Positions 38,129 through 47,744 are shown, counted from the first letter of the stretch. The stretch is 64,000 bases of DNA from Bog-473 sp963834405 (GCA_963834405.1 CAWIBX010000007.1:1342221-1406220), one strand, 5' to 3'. The notes: generated from the letters alone by a model not told the origin. Made by a program: numbers and translations.

Positions 38129-38220
38129 CGTCGGGGCGGCGCGCCACAGAATCCAACGCGGGACGTATCGCCGCGGTCAAGCCTCGCGCGTAGCCGCCGA
38201 TATAGAGGAGGGGGTCCACC

Positions 38221-38733
38221 TTGGGACCGCGTACGTGGGAGTTTGTGCAAACACTGAGGCGGCGACAGGGGGAAAGGCGCGACGAGCGCGGAGCAGAGAT
38301 GGTCGAGTTCGCGATCGTGGTCGTGCTTCTCATTACGCTGCTCTACGGGATCATCTCCTACGGGCTGATCCTGGCTGCGCAGGCGACCGTGACCCAGGCT
38401 GCCGCCGACGCCGCCCACGCGGGCCTGGTTGCGTCCTCCACCGCCCAGGCGACCGCTGAGGAAGAGGCCGCGAACGACGTCGGCTGGATGGACAAGGGGA
38501 CCTGCTACCAGCCGGACGTGCCACCGTCCGGCCTGGGTTCGTCGAACGCCACGATTAGCTGCGTGGCCACCAAGGAGAAGTGCCCCTCGAACTCCGCCAT
38601 CCAGTGCCTGAGCGTGACCGTCACGTACAACTACTCGTCCAATCCGTTGTTCCCCGAGCTGCCCGGGCTCGGCCTCATCACGCCGTCCACGATTTCGTCC
38701 ACCAACGTCATTCAGCTCGGGTCCGTCTCGTGA
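38221..38733 (+). CDS. TadE-like pseudopilin
   Basis: The product is 170 residues. The TTG at 38221 is supported by AGGAGG nine bases upstream. The leader ends ERRDERGAEM, and VEFAIVVVLLITLLYGIISY is the TadE hydrophobic segment with the conserved Glu after the cleavage region. The rest is extracytoplasmic, with four cysteines. TadE-type pseudopilins are needed for Flp pilus assembly and are cut by the same peptidase. It overlaps the next gene by GTGA. Confidence 0.85.
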   Translation: MGPRTWEFVQTLRRRQGERRDERGAEMVEFAIVVVLLITLLYGIISYGLILAAQATVTQAAADAAHAGLVASSTAQATAEEEAANDVGWMDKGTCYQPDVPPSGLGSSNATISCVATKEKCPSNSAIQCLSVTVTYNYSSNPLFPELPGLGLITPSTISSTNVIQLGSVS

Positions 38734-40496
38734 TCGCCCGGCTGCGAAACTGGCATCGGACCCGTCGCGCCACGGAACGGGGCGCCGTCCTTATCCTGAC
38801 CGCCATTTCCCTGGTCGCCGTGCTCGGCGCCGGCGCACTCGGCGTGGACGTGGGGTTCACCGTCGTCGGTAGCCGGACCGCGCAGGCCATGGCCGACACC
38901 GCCGCCGCCGACCTGATCCAGTACATCAACGCAGCCGACCAGGAACACTCCATGACCGGCAGCAACAGCGTGCAGAGCTATCTCAATACCGAGCTGGCCG
39001 GCGTGATCACCGACAACGCGTCGAGCACCCAGCTCTTCGTAACGCCGCTGCTCTATCAAAATGGGAAATACCTGATCCCGTCGACGGGCTGCCAGGACAC
39101 CGTCCCGTTCATCCCGACAACACCGGTGTGCAACGCGGTCGCGGTGACGGCGAAGCAAGCGGTCCCACAGCCTTTCTGGGGCGGCTTCAACTCGCTGGTC
39201 GGGAAGAGCGGCAGCGGCCTCCCCTCTGGCAGCGGCTGCGGGGCCACGACCACCGGCGGGTGCGGCGGAGGTTGCAACGGAAGCCCGTGTTTCAGCTGTC
39301 CGACAGGCGGTTGCTCGACATGCCCAGCGACCTCGTGCGAAGCGTGGACGCCACAGTCCTGCTTCTCCATTGGCTCGTACCTGGTCAGCATCAACACCCA
39401 GCAGTCGGCCGTGCTCAACGACATCCTGAGTCAGCTCGGGACCTCGGCCAGCGTGACCGCCGTGGGCTATCAAGGACTGGCAAATACCGATGTCAGTTTG
39501 AACCAGTTGATCACCGCGTCCGGAGCAGTGCTCACACCGTCGGATGTGATGACGACATCTTTGACAGCCGCGCAGTGGCTTGCCATCTTCACCGACGCGG
39601 TGAACAACCAGACTTCTGCGGGAAATTGCAGCACCGGGAACACGACTGAACAGAGCAACGCGGAGACCGCGCTGGCCTCGCTTGACTTCGGCTCGACGTC
39701 GGTGAAGCTGTGCCAGCTGGTCTCGGTCAACGGGTCGGACTGCAATAGCAACAGCACCCTGACGTACTCCGAGCTCCAGGCGGGTGTCAACGTCCTTCAG
39801 ATGCTCACCACGGAGGCCGAGCTGGCGAACGGGTCAAGCGGGTTCGACGTCACCTCGGCGCTGACCATCACCGGCGTGACCACGGCCAAGCTGTTCCTCA
39901 ATGTCATACAACCGGCCCAGATAGCTTTCGGGCCCGTCGGTTCCTACACAGCGGCGTCGCCCTGCCCGGCGCCCACGGGCAATACATCCACCTGCGGGGA
40001 GACCGCACAGGTCTCGGCCGACCTGCAGCTCACGCTCCCCGTTGGGGGGCTCATCGACATCCCACTGTCGGCCGCTGACGGAGTGGCGACACTAAAGGTT
40101 GAGACTTGCCTCGGCGACGCGTTTCAGAACAACCAGATCAACGCTTCGACGACCACGGCGACAGCCACAATGACGCTGGCGGGCACCAGCTTCGCGACTC
40201 TGCAAATCACCGGCGCATCCTCGTCCGTTGTGGCCTTTAGTTCCTTGACCGTGCCGATCACGGCCACCACCATCACGAACAACACCAACCCGCATCAGAT
40301 CGCGACGAGCAACCCGGCGCTCCAGATAACGGTGACGAACGCGGCCACGTATGCCGTGGCGAACGCGGGCAACCTGTTGTCGTCGACACTGGGCGGCTTC
40401 CTCGAGCCTGTCCTGCAGGCGGCGGGGGTTTCCGTCGGAAACGCCGACGTCGCCGACCTCGGGAACGACTGCGACGCCATTGCACCCTCGCCGTGA
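38730..40496 (+). CDS. TadG-like pilus protein
   Basis: The product is 588 residues from GTG 38730. After a basic start, ERGAVLILTAISLVAVLGAG is the TadE/G-type hydrophobic segment, followed by VDVGFTVVGSRTAQAMADTA, the usual TadG continuation. The long extracytoplasmic part has a striking Cys/Gly-rich insert at about residues 165-210 with some ten cysteines (CPTGGCSTCPATSCEAW). The later part is Thr/Ser/Asn-rich beta-strand sequence. The insert is unlike ordinary TadG and may bind metal or form disulfides. Confidence 0.75.
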   Translation: MIARLRNWHRTRRATERGAVLILTAISLVAVLGAGALGVDVGFTVVGSRTAQAMADTAAADLIQYINAADQEHSMTGSNSVQSYLNTELAGVITDNASSTQLFVTPLLYQNGKYLIPSTGCQDTVPFIPTTPVCNAVAVTAKQAVPQPFWGGFNSLVGKSGSGLPSGSGCGATTTGGCGGGCNGSPCFSCPTGGCSTCPATSCEAWTPQSCFSIGSYLVSINTQQSAVLNDILSQLGTSASVTAVGYQGLANTDVSLNQLITASGAVLTPSDVMTTSLTAAQWLAIFTDAVNNQTSAGNCSTGNTTEQSNAETALASLDFGSTSVKLCQLVSVNGSDCNSNSTLTYSELQAGVNVLQMLTTEAELANGSSGFDVTSALTITGVTTAKLFLNVIQPAQIAFGPVGSYTAASPCPAPTGNTSTCGETAQVSADLQLTLPVGGLIDIPLSAADGVATLKVETCLGDAFQNNQINASTTTATATMTLAGTSFATLQITGASSSVVAFSSLTVPITATTITNNTNPHQIATSNPALQITVTNAATYAVANAGNLLSSTLGGFLEPVLQAAGVSVGNADVADLGNDCDAIAPSP

Positions 40497-40503
40497 GACG
40501 CGG

Positions 40504-41241
40504 ATGAGTACCTCGGCCACCCTCCTCGGCGGCGCCGCCATCGGCATGGCGGCGGGCGCACTGCTCGTGCCGTTCACGCGGCGCGAGCTGGCGGCGTCGG
40601 TGGCACGCTCGTTGCCCGACCGAAACGAGGCGGCGGGCGCGGACGCGGCTAGTTCCGGCGGCACTACAGGGACGACCACGACGACCGTCGCCTCGACCGA
40701 GCCCGTCGCGACGTGGCACCGAGTCGCGTTGGTGGTGGCCTCGGGCCTTGTCCCCGCCTACGTGCTCCATCAGGTCGGCTGGTCCATCATCGCCCTGCCG
40801 CCCCTGCTCCTGCTCGTCGGGCTGATTCAGCTCGCCTACTGCGACCTGACCCGCCGCCTGCTGCCCAAGACCCTCGTCTATGCCGTCAGCGCCGCGGTGA
40901 TCGTCAGCGGCATCGTGATCGCCGGCGTCATGCACGAGTGGCAGCGTCTCGTCGTGGCCTCGGTGGGCGGGGTGGTTTTCTTCGCGGTCTTGTTCGCCAT
41001 GAACCTGATGAACCCGCGCTGGATCGCTTTCGGCGACGTCCGGCTGTCTCTCGTCATCGGGTTCGGCTTGGCCTGGGTCAGCCCAGTGGCCCTCCTCGAG
41101 GGCTTCTTCTTCGCCAACCTCTTCGCTGCCGTCGTCGGGCTGAGCCTCATCGCGACGCACCGGGCCGACCGCAAGTCCGCGGTCCCGTTCGGGCTGTACC
41201 TTGCTCTGGGGACGGCGCTGGTCCTTCTCACCTGGAGCTGA
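40504..41241 (+). CDS. A24-type prepilin peptidase (TadV/CpaA-like)
   Basis: The product is 245 residues with about seven hydrophobic segments. The two catalytic aspartates are in LAYCDLTRRLLPKTL (about residues 116-130) and AFGDVRLSLVIGFGLAW (about 178-194, the GxGD-type site, here FGD). A polar Thr/Ala-rich linker (about 40-65) separates an extra N-terminal segment from the core. It cuts the Flp and TadE leaders. It ends the plus-strand tad operon, 8 bp after the tadG-like gene. Confidence 0.88.
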   Translation: MSTSATLLGGAAIGMAAGALLVPFTRRELAASVARSLPDRNEAAGADAASSGGTTGTTTTTVASTEPVATWHRVALVVASGLVPAYVLHQVGWSIIALPPLLLLVGLIQLAYCDLTRRLLPKTLVYAVSAAVIVSGIVIAGVMHEWQRLVVASVGGVVFFAVLFAMNLMNPRWIAFGDVRLSLVIGFGLAWVSPVALLEGFFFANLFAAVVGLSLIATHRADRKSAVPFGLYLALGTALVLLTWS

Positions 41242-41305
41242 GGGTCGGCCTCGCGCCCACCACCTTCGCCGTGTGGTGCCTCGCGGTGCATCGGAAACGG
41301 ACTAA

Positions 41306-41404
41306 GCGGTAGCCCGCGAAACGCGTAGATAGGACGGTGCGGTGGCCGGCGAAACACTTAGCCGGGAGTACGCGGTAGCCCGCGAAGCACTTAGCCGAGC
41401 CTCG
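41306..41404 (+). repeat. Three degenerate 33-bp tandem repeats
   Basis: Three units begin GCGGTAGCC or GCGGTGGCC at 41306, 41339 and 41372, exactly 33 bp apart, sharing GCGAA and CTTAGCCG-like ends. A further truncated unit may precede them at 41283. They lie just after the end of the prepilin peptidase gene and before the convergent epimerase gene. The 11-codon period could be read as peptide on the minus strand, but no plausible gene covers it. Confidence 0.7.
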
Positions 41405-41483
41405 ATGCACTCGAATAGCTGTGGAGCAAGACCTTCGGAGCGAGGACCCGGCGGCACCGCCACGGCGGCCACCTCCAGCGGCA

Positions 41484-42449
41484 TCACCCGTCTCGGCCGT
41501 CCGCCCTCCGGAAGTGCCGCTCGATCTCGTTGGCGTAGCGGCGACCGAGGCCGTCCCCGTTCGCCCGGATCCACTCGCTGACCGAGGTGCGACCCGTGGC
41601 CGGCCCGTCCGTGTCAGCGAGGCCCCTCGCCATGGCCCGGTACTCCTCATCTGTCAGCAGAACGTCACGCAGCACGAGTCCCAGCGCCCAGGCCAGCGGC
41701 GGAACGAAGATGCCGGGTACGCGCACCACCAGCGCCCTGCTGCCGACCGCCTCGCGGATGCAGTGGACCAGGTCCAGGAACGTCGGCCGTTCCGGACCTG
41801 CGGCGTCGACCACGGTGTCGGTCCCCTCCGCACCGACCGTTACCGCCAACGCGGCCAGGTCGTCGACGTGCACCGGGCGGACTCGGTAATCGCCGCGTCC
41901 GCCGACACCGAAGATCGGGAGGTGGCGCAGCAGCCAGGCGATGTTGTTGAGCAGCACGCCGTCGTCCCCGAACAGGATGGCCGGCCGGAGCACGGCGTAG
42001 GACACGCCCGCCTGGAAGAGCGCCTGCTCCACTTCGGCCTTGCCCCGGAAGTAGGCGTAGGGCGAATCCACGCTCGGATGCACGATCGACAGGTGCACGA
42101 TCCGTTCGACCCCCGCCTGCCGGGCCGCGTCGAACAGCGTGCGCGAGTTGGCCACGGCCCGGTCGTAGTCGGTGTCCCCGCGGGGGAAGCGCACCCAGTA
42201 CGTGTTGTAGAGGGTGGCGGCCCCCCGGAGTGACGCCGTGAGGCCGGGCGGATCGTCGAAGTCGAGCGGCCGCACGTCTACGCCGCCGGTACCTCCCTGA
42301 GCATCCCGCCCGCGCTCCGGATGCCCGGTCAGCGTGCGCACCCGCCGCCCCGCCCGACCGAGCTCGCGGGAGATGGCGGCCCCGGAGTAACTGAAGGCAC
42401 CGGTCACGACGTCGAAACCGCCTGCAGGGAACTCGTCTGACAGACTCAC
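41484..42449 (-). CDS. NmrA-like NAD(P)-binding epimerase/complex-I-type protein
   Basis: The product is 321 residues from GTG 42447-42449 behind AAGGAAGAG. The Rossmann start is DVVTGAFSYSGAAISRELG (Gly-rich loop), with RRVRTLTGHP as the acidic/basic second strand. HLSIVHPSVDSPYAYFRGKAE follows, a Y-x3-K-like site, and then RPAILFGDDGVLLNNIAWLL. The lineage is the NmrA/NDUFA9-like atypical SDR group. Substrate unknown. A strand of longer frame upstream is non-coding. Confidence 0.75.
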   Translation of the reverse strand: MSLSDEFPAGGFDVVTGAFSYSGAAISRELGRAGRRVRTLTGHPERGRDAQGGTGGVDVRPLDFDDPPGLTASLRGAATLYNTYWVRFPRGDTDYDRAVANSRTLFDAARQAGVERIVHLSIVHPSVDSPYAYFRGKAEVEQALFQAGVSYAVLRPAILFGDDGVLLNNIAWLLRHLPIFGVGGRGDYRVRPVHVDDLAALAVTVGAEGTDTVVDAAGPERPTFLDLVHCIREAVGSRALVVRVPGIFVPPLAWALGLVLRDVLLTDEEYRAMARGLADTDGPATGRTSVSEWIRANGDGLGRRYANEIERHFRRADGRDG

Positions 42450-42512
42450 CAGCTCTTCCTTTACCCCGAAGGGACCGGGACCTGCGCCAGCCCCGACGGT
42501 AACGTCCGCAGC

Positions 42513-43436
42513 ATGCCGCCCCCACCCCCGCCCGAAGCGGAGCCGGGTCCCCCGCCTCTCCGCCCCGAGCTCAAGGCGTGCTGGGACACCGACGGCTGGT
42601 GCGTCATTCCGGGGGTGATCCCGCCCGACCAGCTCGCCGCGGCGCAAGATGCGGTGCACCGCTACTTCCCCACCCCCGCCGAGATGACCGAGCTCGGCGG
42701 CACCCAGGCCGGCCAGTGGCACACCTGGGACTCGCCCTGGCCCGAGTTCCCGTTCCACAGCTCGCGCCTCAACGCGCTGGTGCTCCACGACAACGTGATC
42801 GACCTGGCCGAGGCCTTCCTGGGCACGTCCGACCTCGCCTGCTATATGGGCCTCGTCACGGCCAAGTACGCGCACCAGTCGTCCGGCTACAACCAGCTCT
42901 TCCATGCCGATTACCCCAATCACATGCTGGTCGTCCCACGGCACGAGCCGGGCTATCAGCAGGTGGAGTTCTTCGTGTACCTGACCGACGTGACCACCGA
43001 GGACGGTGCCACCCGTTTCGTCTCATGGCAGAAGACGAAGGACATCCCCGTCGAGCAGCACACGCTGAACTACATCGACTACAGCGCCCTGTACGAGGAC
43101 CCGTCGGATGCATCGGCGCCGGCGGGATCTGTCGTGGCCTACCGGCCGGACGTGTACCACCGTTCCGTGGACCACACCGACCCGACGCGCTACCGGATCA
43201 TGATCCACGTGTCGTTCCGGCATCGCGAGGCCGGGTGGGGCGGCTACCAGGCCTGGCCCATCCGCGGTTTCTCGCCCGAGCTGTCCAAGTACGTGCAGCA
43301 AGCGAGACCCCGCCAGCTGGCACTGCTGGGCATCCCACTGCCCGGCCACCCCTACTGGACCGAACGGACGATCACCGGCGTGCAGGCCCGCTACCCCGGC
43401 CTCGACATGACACCCTGGCGCGCTGCGCTGGACTAG
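42513..43436 (+). CDS. Phytanoyl-CoA dioxygenase (PhyH) family protein
   Basis: The product is 307 residues. DTDGWCVIPGVIPPDQLAAA is the PhyH N-terminal helix-strand. LFHADYPNHM gives the H-x-D of the iron-binding facial triad (about residues 131-133), and VYHRSVDH near residue 212 the distal His. These enzymes are Fe(II)/2-oxoglutarate oxygenases that hydroxylate diverse small molecules. The gene is divergent from the epimerase gene with only 63 bp between, so the two could share control. Substrate unknown. Confidence 0.83.
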   Translation: MPPPPPPEAEPGPPPLRPELKACWDTDGWCVIPGVIPPDQLAAAQDAVHRYFPTPAEMTELGGTQAGQWHTWDSPWPEFPFHSSRLNALVLHDNVIDLAEAFLGTSDLACYMGLVTAKYAHQSSGYNQLFHADYPNHMLVVPRHEPGYQQVEFFVYLTDVTTEDGATRFVSWQKTKDIPVEQHTLNYIDYSALYEDPSDASAPAGSVVAYRPDVYHRSVDHTDPTRYRIMIHVSFRHREAGWGGYQAWPIRGFSPELSKYVQQARPRQLALLGIPLPGHPYWTERTITGVQARYPGLDMTPWRAALD

Positions 43437-43446
43437 CGAACGGCGG

Positions 43447-44868
43447 CTACGCCGGCGTCGTGTGCGGCGAACCCGGGGCGACGAGCGGCCAGGGGTACTC
43501 GCGTTCGGCGATCAGCGCGAGGTCGAGCAAGAGTTCCTCTCGGTGGTGGCCGGCCAGGACCTGGAGTCCGACCGGCAGTCCTTCCAGGAGACCCACGGGA
43601 ATCGTCATGGCGGGGCTGCCGTTCATGTTCGACGGCGCCGTCAACGCGGCGTTGTTCATGATGGCGCGGGTGAAGCCGATCTCGTGGATGAGGTCGGCGC
43701 CGGGGATCGTCGAGGGCGGCGGGCCCTCCGCCTTGAACGCCACGTCGGGATGCGTCGAGCAGAACACGAAGTCCGCCTGGTCGAAGAGCTCGGCCATGGC
43801 CTCGTTGAGCTGCCGGCGCCACAGCTCAATGCGGGCCGCCCGCTCCAGCGTGTAACGCTCCTGCGCCGCCTTGAGCCCGGCCGCGATCTCCGGTGAGAGC
43901 TCACCGATGCGGTCGGGGTAGGCGTCGCCCAGATCCGCCACCATCGACGGCTGGTTCGCCATGGCCCAGGCGCCCCGCAGCGGCGGCAGCGTCGGGCTGA
44001 CCGTGACGAGGCGGAGCTTCGCCGCCCTCGCCAAGCGCGCCGCAGCCTCGGCCACCAGGTCGGCCACCTCGCTGCGCACCCGCGCGATGCCGAGGTCGAC
44101 AACGATCGCCGCCGACATCCCCGAGAGGTCGTAGCCCCCGAGGCCGGCCTCCCATCCGCCGACTAGGGGCAGGCTGAGCGGGTCGCGGCGATCGAAGCCG
44201 TTGCAGCAGTCGAAGTACCGCGCCGTATCGCGCACCGACCGCGTGAGACACCCGAGCACCGATGTCATAGGCTCGATGCCGGCTTTGGGCCCCTTGGGGA
44301 TCCGCCCGTACGTCGCCTTCAAGCCGAACAGCCCGCTGAACGCGGCCGGCCCGCGGATGGAACCACCGCCGTCGCTGCCCGTCGCGATGGGCAACAGGCC
44401 GCCGGCCACCGCGGCCGCGGTGCCCCCGGACGAACCACCAGGCGTGCGCTCCTGATTCCAGGGGTTGCGCGTCGTGCCGTGCAGCGCCGTCGACGTGCAG
44501 TTGATGCCACCGAACTCCGGTGCCGTGGTCTGCGCGGCCAGGACCGCACCTGCGTCGCGCAGGCGCTCTATTGACGTGTCGTCCTCGTCGGCCACCCGGT
44601 CCTTGAAGAGGAGGGAGGCCTCGGTATAGGGCCAGCCCTCGACGCGCTCGAGCTCCTTGACGCCGAAGGGCACGCCCCCGAAGGGCCGCGTCAGGTCGGC
44701 ATTGGTCGCGGTCTCGCGGGCGCGCTCGAAGTCGGTGAAGCTGAACGCGTTGAGGGGCGACCGCTGAATGGCGGCGATGCAGTCCTCCAGGGCCTCGAGG
44801 GGGGAGAGCTCCTTCGACCGCAGCGCGTCGACCAGGCTGCAGGCGTCGCCCAACCACGGGGTGCTCAC
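43447..44868 (-). CDS. Amidase signature family protein
   Basis: The product is 473 residues. The Ser-cis-Ser-Lys triad is visible: Lys in PFGVKELERVEG (about residue 70), cis-Ser and catalytic Ser in GGSSGGTAAAVAGG and GSDGGGSIRGPAAFSGLFGL (about residues 143-175). It hydrolyses an amide, with substrate unclear; GatA is less likely because no gatB/C is near and the end (VAPGSPHTTPA) is atypical. Its stop nearly abuts the convergent PhyH gene. Confidence 0.87.
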   Translation of the reverse strand: MSTPWLGDACSLVDALRSKELSPLEALEDCIAAIQRSPLNAFSFTDFERARETATNADLTRPFGGVPFGVKELERVEGWPYTEASLLFKDRVADEDDTSIERLRDAGAVLAAQTTAPEFGGINCTSTALHGTTRNPWNQERTPGGSSGGTAAAVAGGLLPIATGSDGGGSIRGPAAFSGLFGLKATYGRIPKGPKAGIEPMTSVLGCLTRSVRDTARYFDCCNGFDRRDPLSLPLVGGWEAGLGGYDLSGMSAAIVVDLGIARVRSEVADLVAEAAARLARAAKLRLVTVSPTLPPLRGAWAMANQPSMVADLGDAYPDRIGELSPEIAAGLKAAQERYTLERAARIELWRRQLNEAMAELFDQADFVFCSTHPDVAFKAEGPPPSTIPGADLIHEIGFTRAIMNNAALTAPSNMNGSPAMTIPVGLLEGLPVGLQVLAGHHREELLLDLALIAEREYPWPLVAPGSPHTTPA

Positions 44869-44929
44869 GGCGCGGACAGTACAGGAGCACCCCGGAGCGC
44901 GCTCGGCCGGCTCGCTAGCCTCGCCGGCG

Positions 44930-45922
44930 GTGAATGTCTCGCAGCTGACGACGCCGGCCCTGGTCGTCGACGCGGCGGCGCTTCAGGCCAACCTGCGCAC
45001 CATGGCGGAGGCGCTGCCCGGCGACCGCCTCCGGCCCCACGTCAAAGCGCACAAGTGCACCGCGCTGGCCGCCCGCCAGGGCGCGCTCGGCAACACCGGC
45101 TTCACCTGTGCGACCGTCCGCGAGATGGAGGGAATGGCGCGGGCCGGGCTCGGTGACGACCTGTTGCTCGCCAACGAGGTCGTCGACGCCAGCCGGCTCG
45201 GTGCCTTGACGCGGGCGGGCGCCCGGGTGACTCTGGCCGTGGACTCCGAGTACACGATCGACGCCGCCGCCCGCTCGGGCGTTCCCGAGGTGCTCATCGA
45301 CGTGAACGTGGGACTCCCCCGCTGCGGCTGCCCGCCCGAGGAGGCCGGGCGCTTGGCCGACCGGGCGCGGGCCGCCGGCCTCGTGGTGCGGGGGGTGATG
45401 GGGTACGAGGGACACATCGTCGGGCTGGAGGAACGCGCCCGGCGCGCCACCATGCTGGAGGAGTCGATGGCGCAACTCGCGCGGGCCCACGAGCTCGTTG
45501 GAGGGGACGTGGTGTCCGCCGGTGGCACCGGGACCTACGACCTGAACACTCTGGCCACCGAGATTCAGGCTGGGTCCTACGTGCTGATGGACACCGCCTA
45601 CGGCAAGCTCGGTCTGCCGTTCGCCCAGGCGCTGTCCGTCCTGTCCACCGTCATCTCCGTCTCGAAGGATTGGGTCGTCGCCGACTGTGGGCTCAAGGCG
45701 CTGGGGATGGACCACGGCAACCCCTCGGTCGCCGGGGCCGAGGTCTGGTACTGCTCCGACGAGCACGTAGTCCTCGCGCCCGCAAGGCCCCTGCGCGTCG
45801 GGGACCGCATACGCGTGATCCCGGCGCACGTCGACCCCACCGTGGCCTACCACGAGCACCTGCACGTGGTGGAGGGCGAGGAGGTGGTGGAGCGGTGGCC
45901 GGTCGATCTGCGCGGGTGGTGA
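44930..45922 (+). CDS. D-threonine aldolase/D-serine dehydratase-like PLP enzyme
   Basis: The product is 330 residues from GTG 44930; a longer frame upstream is antisense to the amidase. The alanine-racemase-type N-domain starts TTPALVVDAAALQANLRTMA, with the PLP lysine in RPHVKAHKCTALA (about residue 41). GGTGTYDLNTL and EIQAGSYVLMD bind phosphate. The C-domain has the metal-binding HxxC-like region (HVVLAPARPLRVGDRI, HEHLHVV). It would cleave or dehydrate a D-beta-hydroxy amino acid. Confidence 0.83.
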   Translation: MNVSQLTTPALVVDAAALQANLRTMAEALPGDRLRPHVKAHKCTALAARQGALGNTGFTCATVREMEGMARAGLGDDLLLANEVVDASRLGALTRAGARVTLAVDSEYTIDAAARSGVPEVLIDVNVGLPRCGCPPEEAGRLADRARAAGLVVRGVMGYEGHIVGLEERARRATMLEESMAQLARAHELVGGDVVSAGGTGTYDLNTLATEIQAGSYVLMDTAYGKLGLPFAQALSVLSTVISVSKDWVVADCGLKALGMDHGNPSVAGAEVWYCSDEHVVLAPARPLRVGDRIRVIPAHVDPTVAYHEHLHVVEGEEVVERWPVDLRGW

Positions 45923-45928
45923 CGGCGC

Positions 45929-46873
45929 TCAGAACCGCAGGACGAGCCGGCCCCGGACACCGCCGGCCTCGAGCAAGCGGTGCGCCGCGGGGGCCTGCTC
46001 TATGGAGAGGACCTCCGCCACTCGCAGCGTGACGGTTCCGTCCTCGGCCCGGGCGCGCAGGCCGTCCAGCCACTCGTGGGCGCGCGCCACGTTGCGAACA
46101 TAGACCGGGTGGAAGCGGACTCCCCGGTCGTCCGGACCGCTCCCGTCGAAGCCGCGCAAGGTCACCATGCCGCCTCCGTCGCGCAGCGCGGCAACCGCGA
46201 GGCCGTCCAGGAGTGCGGCGTCCACCAGCCCGTCGACCCCGTCCGGCATCAGATGACGGACTCGCTCGGCGAAGTCCTCCCCTCGCGGGACCACTTCGTG
46301 CGCACCGAGGGCGCGCACCAGGTCCTCGTCCGCAGGCGAGGAGTCGGCGACGACGCGTAGCCCGTCCGCCCTCGCGAGTTGCACCGTGTATCCGCCGACG
46401 GCCCCGGCCGCACCGGTCACGGCCACGACCTGGCCCGCCCCAAGACGGAGGGCGTCCAGCGCGGCGCACGCGGTGAGGCCGTTCATGGGGAGCGTCGCCG
46501 CCTCGACGTCGGCCGCACCGGCGGGAGTACGCACGACGGACTCGGCCGGGACCACGACCTGCTCCGCGTAGGCGCCACGCGGCCCCAGCGGAAGGACGAT
46601 CGCCATGACGTGGTCGCCCACCGCCAGGTCCGTCTCGGCCCCTTCGCCGACCTTCTCGAGCACGCCGGCGGCGTCCATCCCCGGCACGTGGGGCGGTGGT
46701 ACGTCCTTCAGCCGTTCGGCGCGGCCGCCGCTGCGCAGGACGGTGTCGGTCGGGTTGACCGCCGCCGCGTGCACCCGGATGCGAAGCTCGCCTCGGCCCG
46801 GCTCCGGATCGGGCAGCTCGACGACCTCGAGCGCGTCCGGACCTCCCCACTCGCACACCCCGACGGCCCGCAC
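45929..46873 (-). CDS. Zinc-less NADPH:quinone oxidoreductase (MDR family)
   Basis: The product is 314 residues. The start MRAVGVCEWGGPDALEVVEL is canonical for quinone oxidoreductase-like MDR enzymes. The domain order is a GroES-like fold (AAAVNPTDTVLRSGG), then the Rossmann domain (VVAVTGAAGAVGGYTVQLAR, about residues 145-164). No structural-zinc cysteines are present. It reduces quinones or other enones with NADPH. It converges on the D-threonine aldolase-like gene with 6 bp between. Confidence 0.87.
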   Translation of the reverse strand: MRAVGVCEWGGPDALEVVELPDPEPGRGELRIRVHAAAVNPTDTVLRSGGRAERLKDVPPPHVPGMDAAGVLEKVGEGAETDLAVGDHVMAIVLPLGPRGAYAEQVVVPAESVVRTPAGAADVEAATLPMNGLTACAALDALRLGAGQVVAVTGAAGAVGGYTVQLARADGLRVVADSSPADEDLVRALGAHEVVPRGEDFAERVRHLMPDGVDGLVDAALLDGLAVAALRDGGGMVTLRGFDGSGPDDRGVRFHPVYVRNVARAHEWLDGLRARAEDGTVTLRVAEVLSIEQAPAAHRLLEAGGVRGRLVLRF

Positions 46874-46955
46874 GGCACCAGCCTAGGAACGGGACGCGCC
46901 AGCTTCACCCGCTATTCCAGCCGTGCCGGCCGACAGGTGGGATAGACCGGAGTGC

Positions 46956-47744
46956 GTGAGCCGGCAACGTCTCCCGATCGTCGTCGGCGCCGTACTCGCT
47001 GTGCTCGTGTGTGCCTGGTGCGGATGGGTCTCCGGGTTCCACCGCGACACGCTGGCCGCCGAGGTCACCTGGCTCGTCTCCCTGGGCGCAGTCATCGCGG
47101 TCGACGTCAGCCTGTGGGTGGGCCGGCGGGGTCTGCGCTGGGGGTGGCATCTCCATCCTGCCGCCGACCCGTGGCCGAGGCCGGGACGGGGCGGCGCCCG
47201 GGCCGCGTTGCTGGGCACTGCACCCTGGCTCGCACTCATCCTGATCGCGCTGGCCTGGGACATCCTGGCGCTCGACACGCCGCCGAGGCACTACCACTTG
47301 ACCATCAGCGCGCTGTCGCAGGCATACCGACCCCTCAACGCGGCGCTGCTCCTGATCTGGCTGGGTATCGGCGTGGGCTACGGCGCCACCCGCGCCCGGG
47401 CACCATCGGCCCCGGCCCGTGCCACTGCTGCCCCGCCCGAGGCGAATCCCGACGCGCCGGGCGCGGGCGTTGTCGGCTTGGTGACGGCCACCGCCAGTCG
47501 CCAACACGCCCACCCTGGCCCCCTCTTGCCGGGTCTTCTGCTTCCCCAAGTGCCCGCCGTCGGTGTCGCGTTCTGGGTGGCCGTGCCGGTTGTGGCCCTC
47601 GCGATCGATCAGATCGCCCGTCACAGCGGTGGTCGGGTGGCCACGGCCGAGGAGTTCCTCCGCTTCATCTCGACCGCGACGCTCGCAAAGGTGGTGCTGG
47701 TGGCGGTGTGGGTCTTTGCCGGCTACCACTTGTTCGCGCGCTGA
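46956..47744 (+). CDS. Multi-pass membrane protein of unknown function
   Basis: The product is 262 residues from GTG 46956 (273 if an earlier GTG at 46923 is used; neither has a good ribosome-binding site). About six hydrophobic helices are visible: VVGAVLAVLVCAWCGWVSGF, LVSLGAVIAVDVSLWV, LLGTAPWLALILIALAW, LNAALLLIWLGIGVGYGA, VAFWVAVPVVALAI and VVLVAVWVFAGYHLF. A polar Ala/Pro-rich loop (about residues 150-190) separates helices four and five. No family recognised. Confidence 0.7.
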   Translation: MSRQRLPIVVGAVLAVLVCAWCGWVSGFHRDTLAAEVTWLVSLGAVIAVDVSLWVGRRGLRWGWHLHPAADPWPRPGRGGARAALLGTAPWLALILIALAWDILALDTPPRHYHLTISALSQAYRPLNAALLLIWLGIGVGYGATRARAPSAPARATAAPPEANPDAPGAGVVGLVTATASRQHAHPGPLLPGLLLPQVPAVGVAFWVAVPVVALAIDQIARHSGGRVATAEEFLRFISTATLAKVVLVAVWVFAGYHLFAR

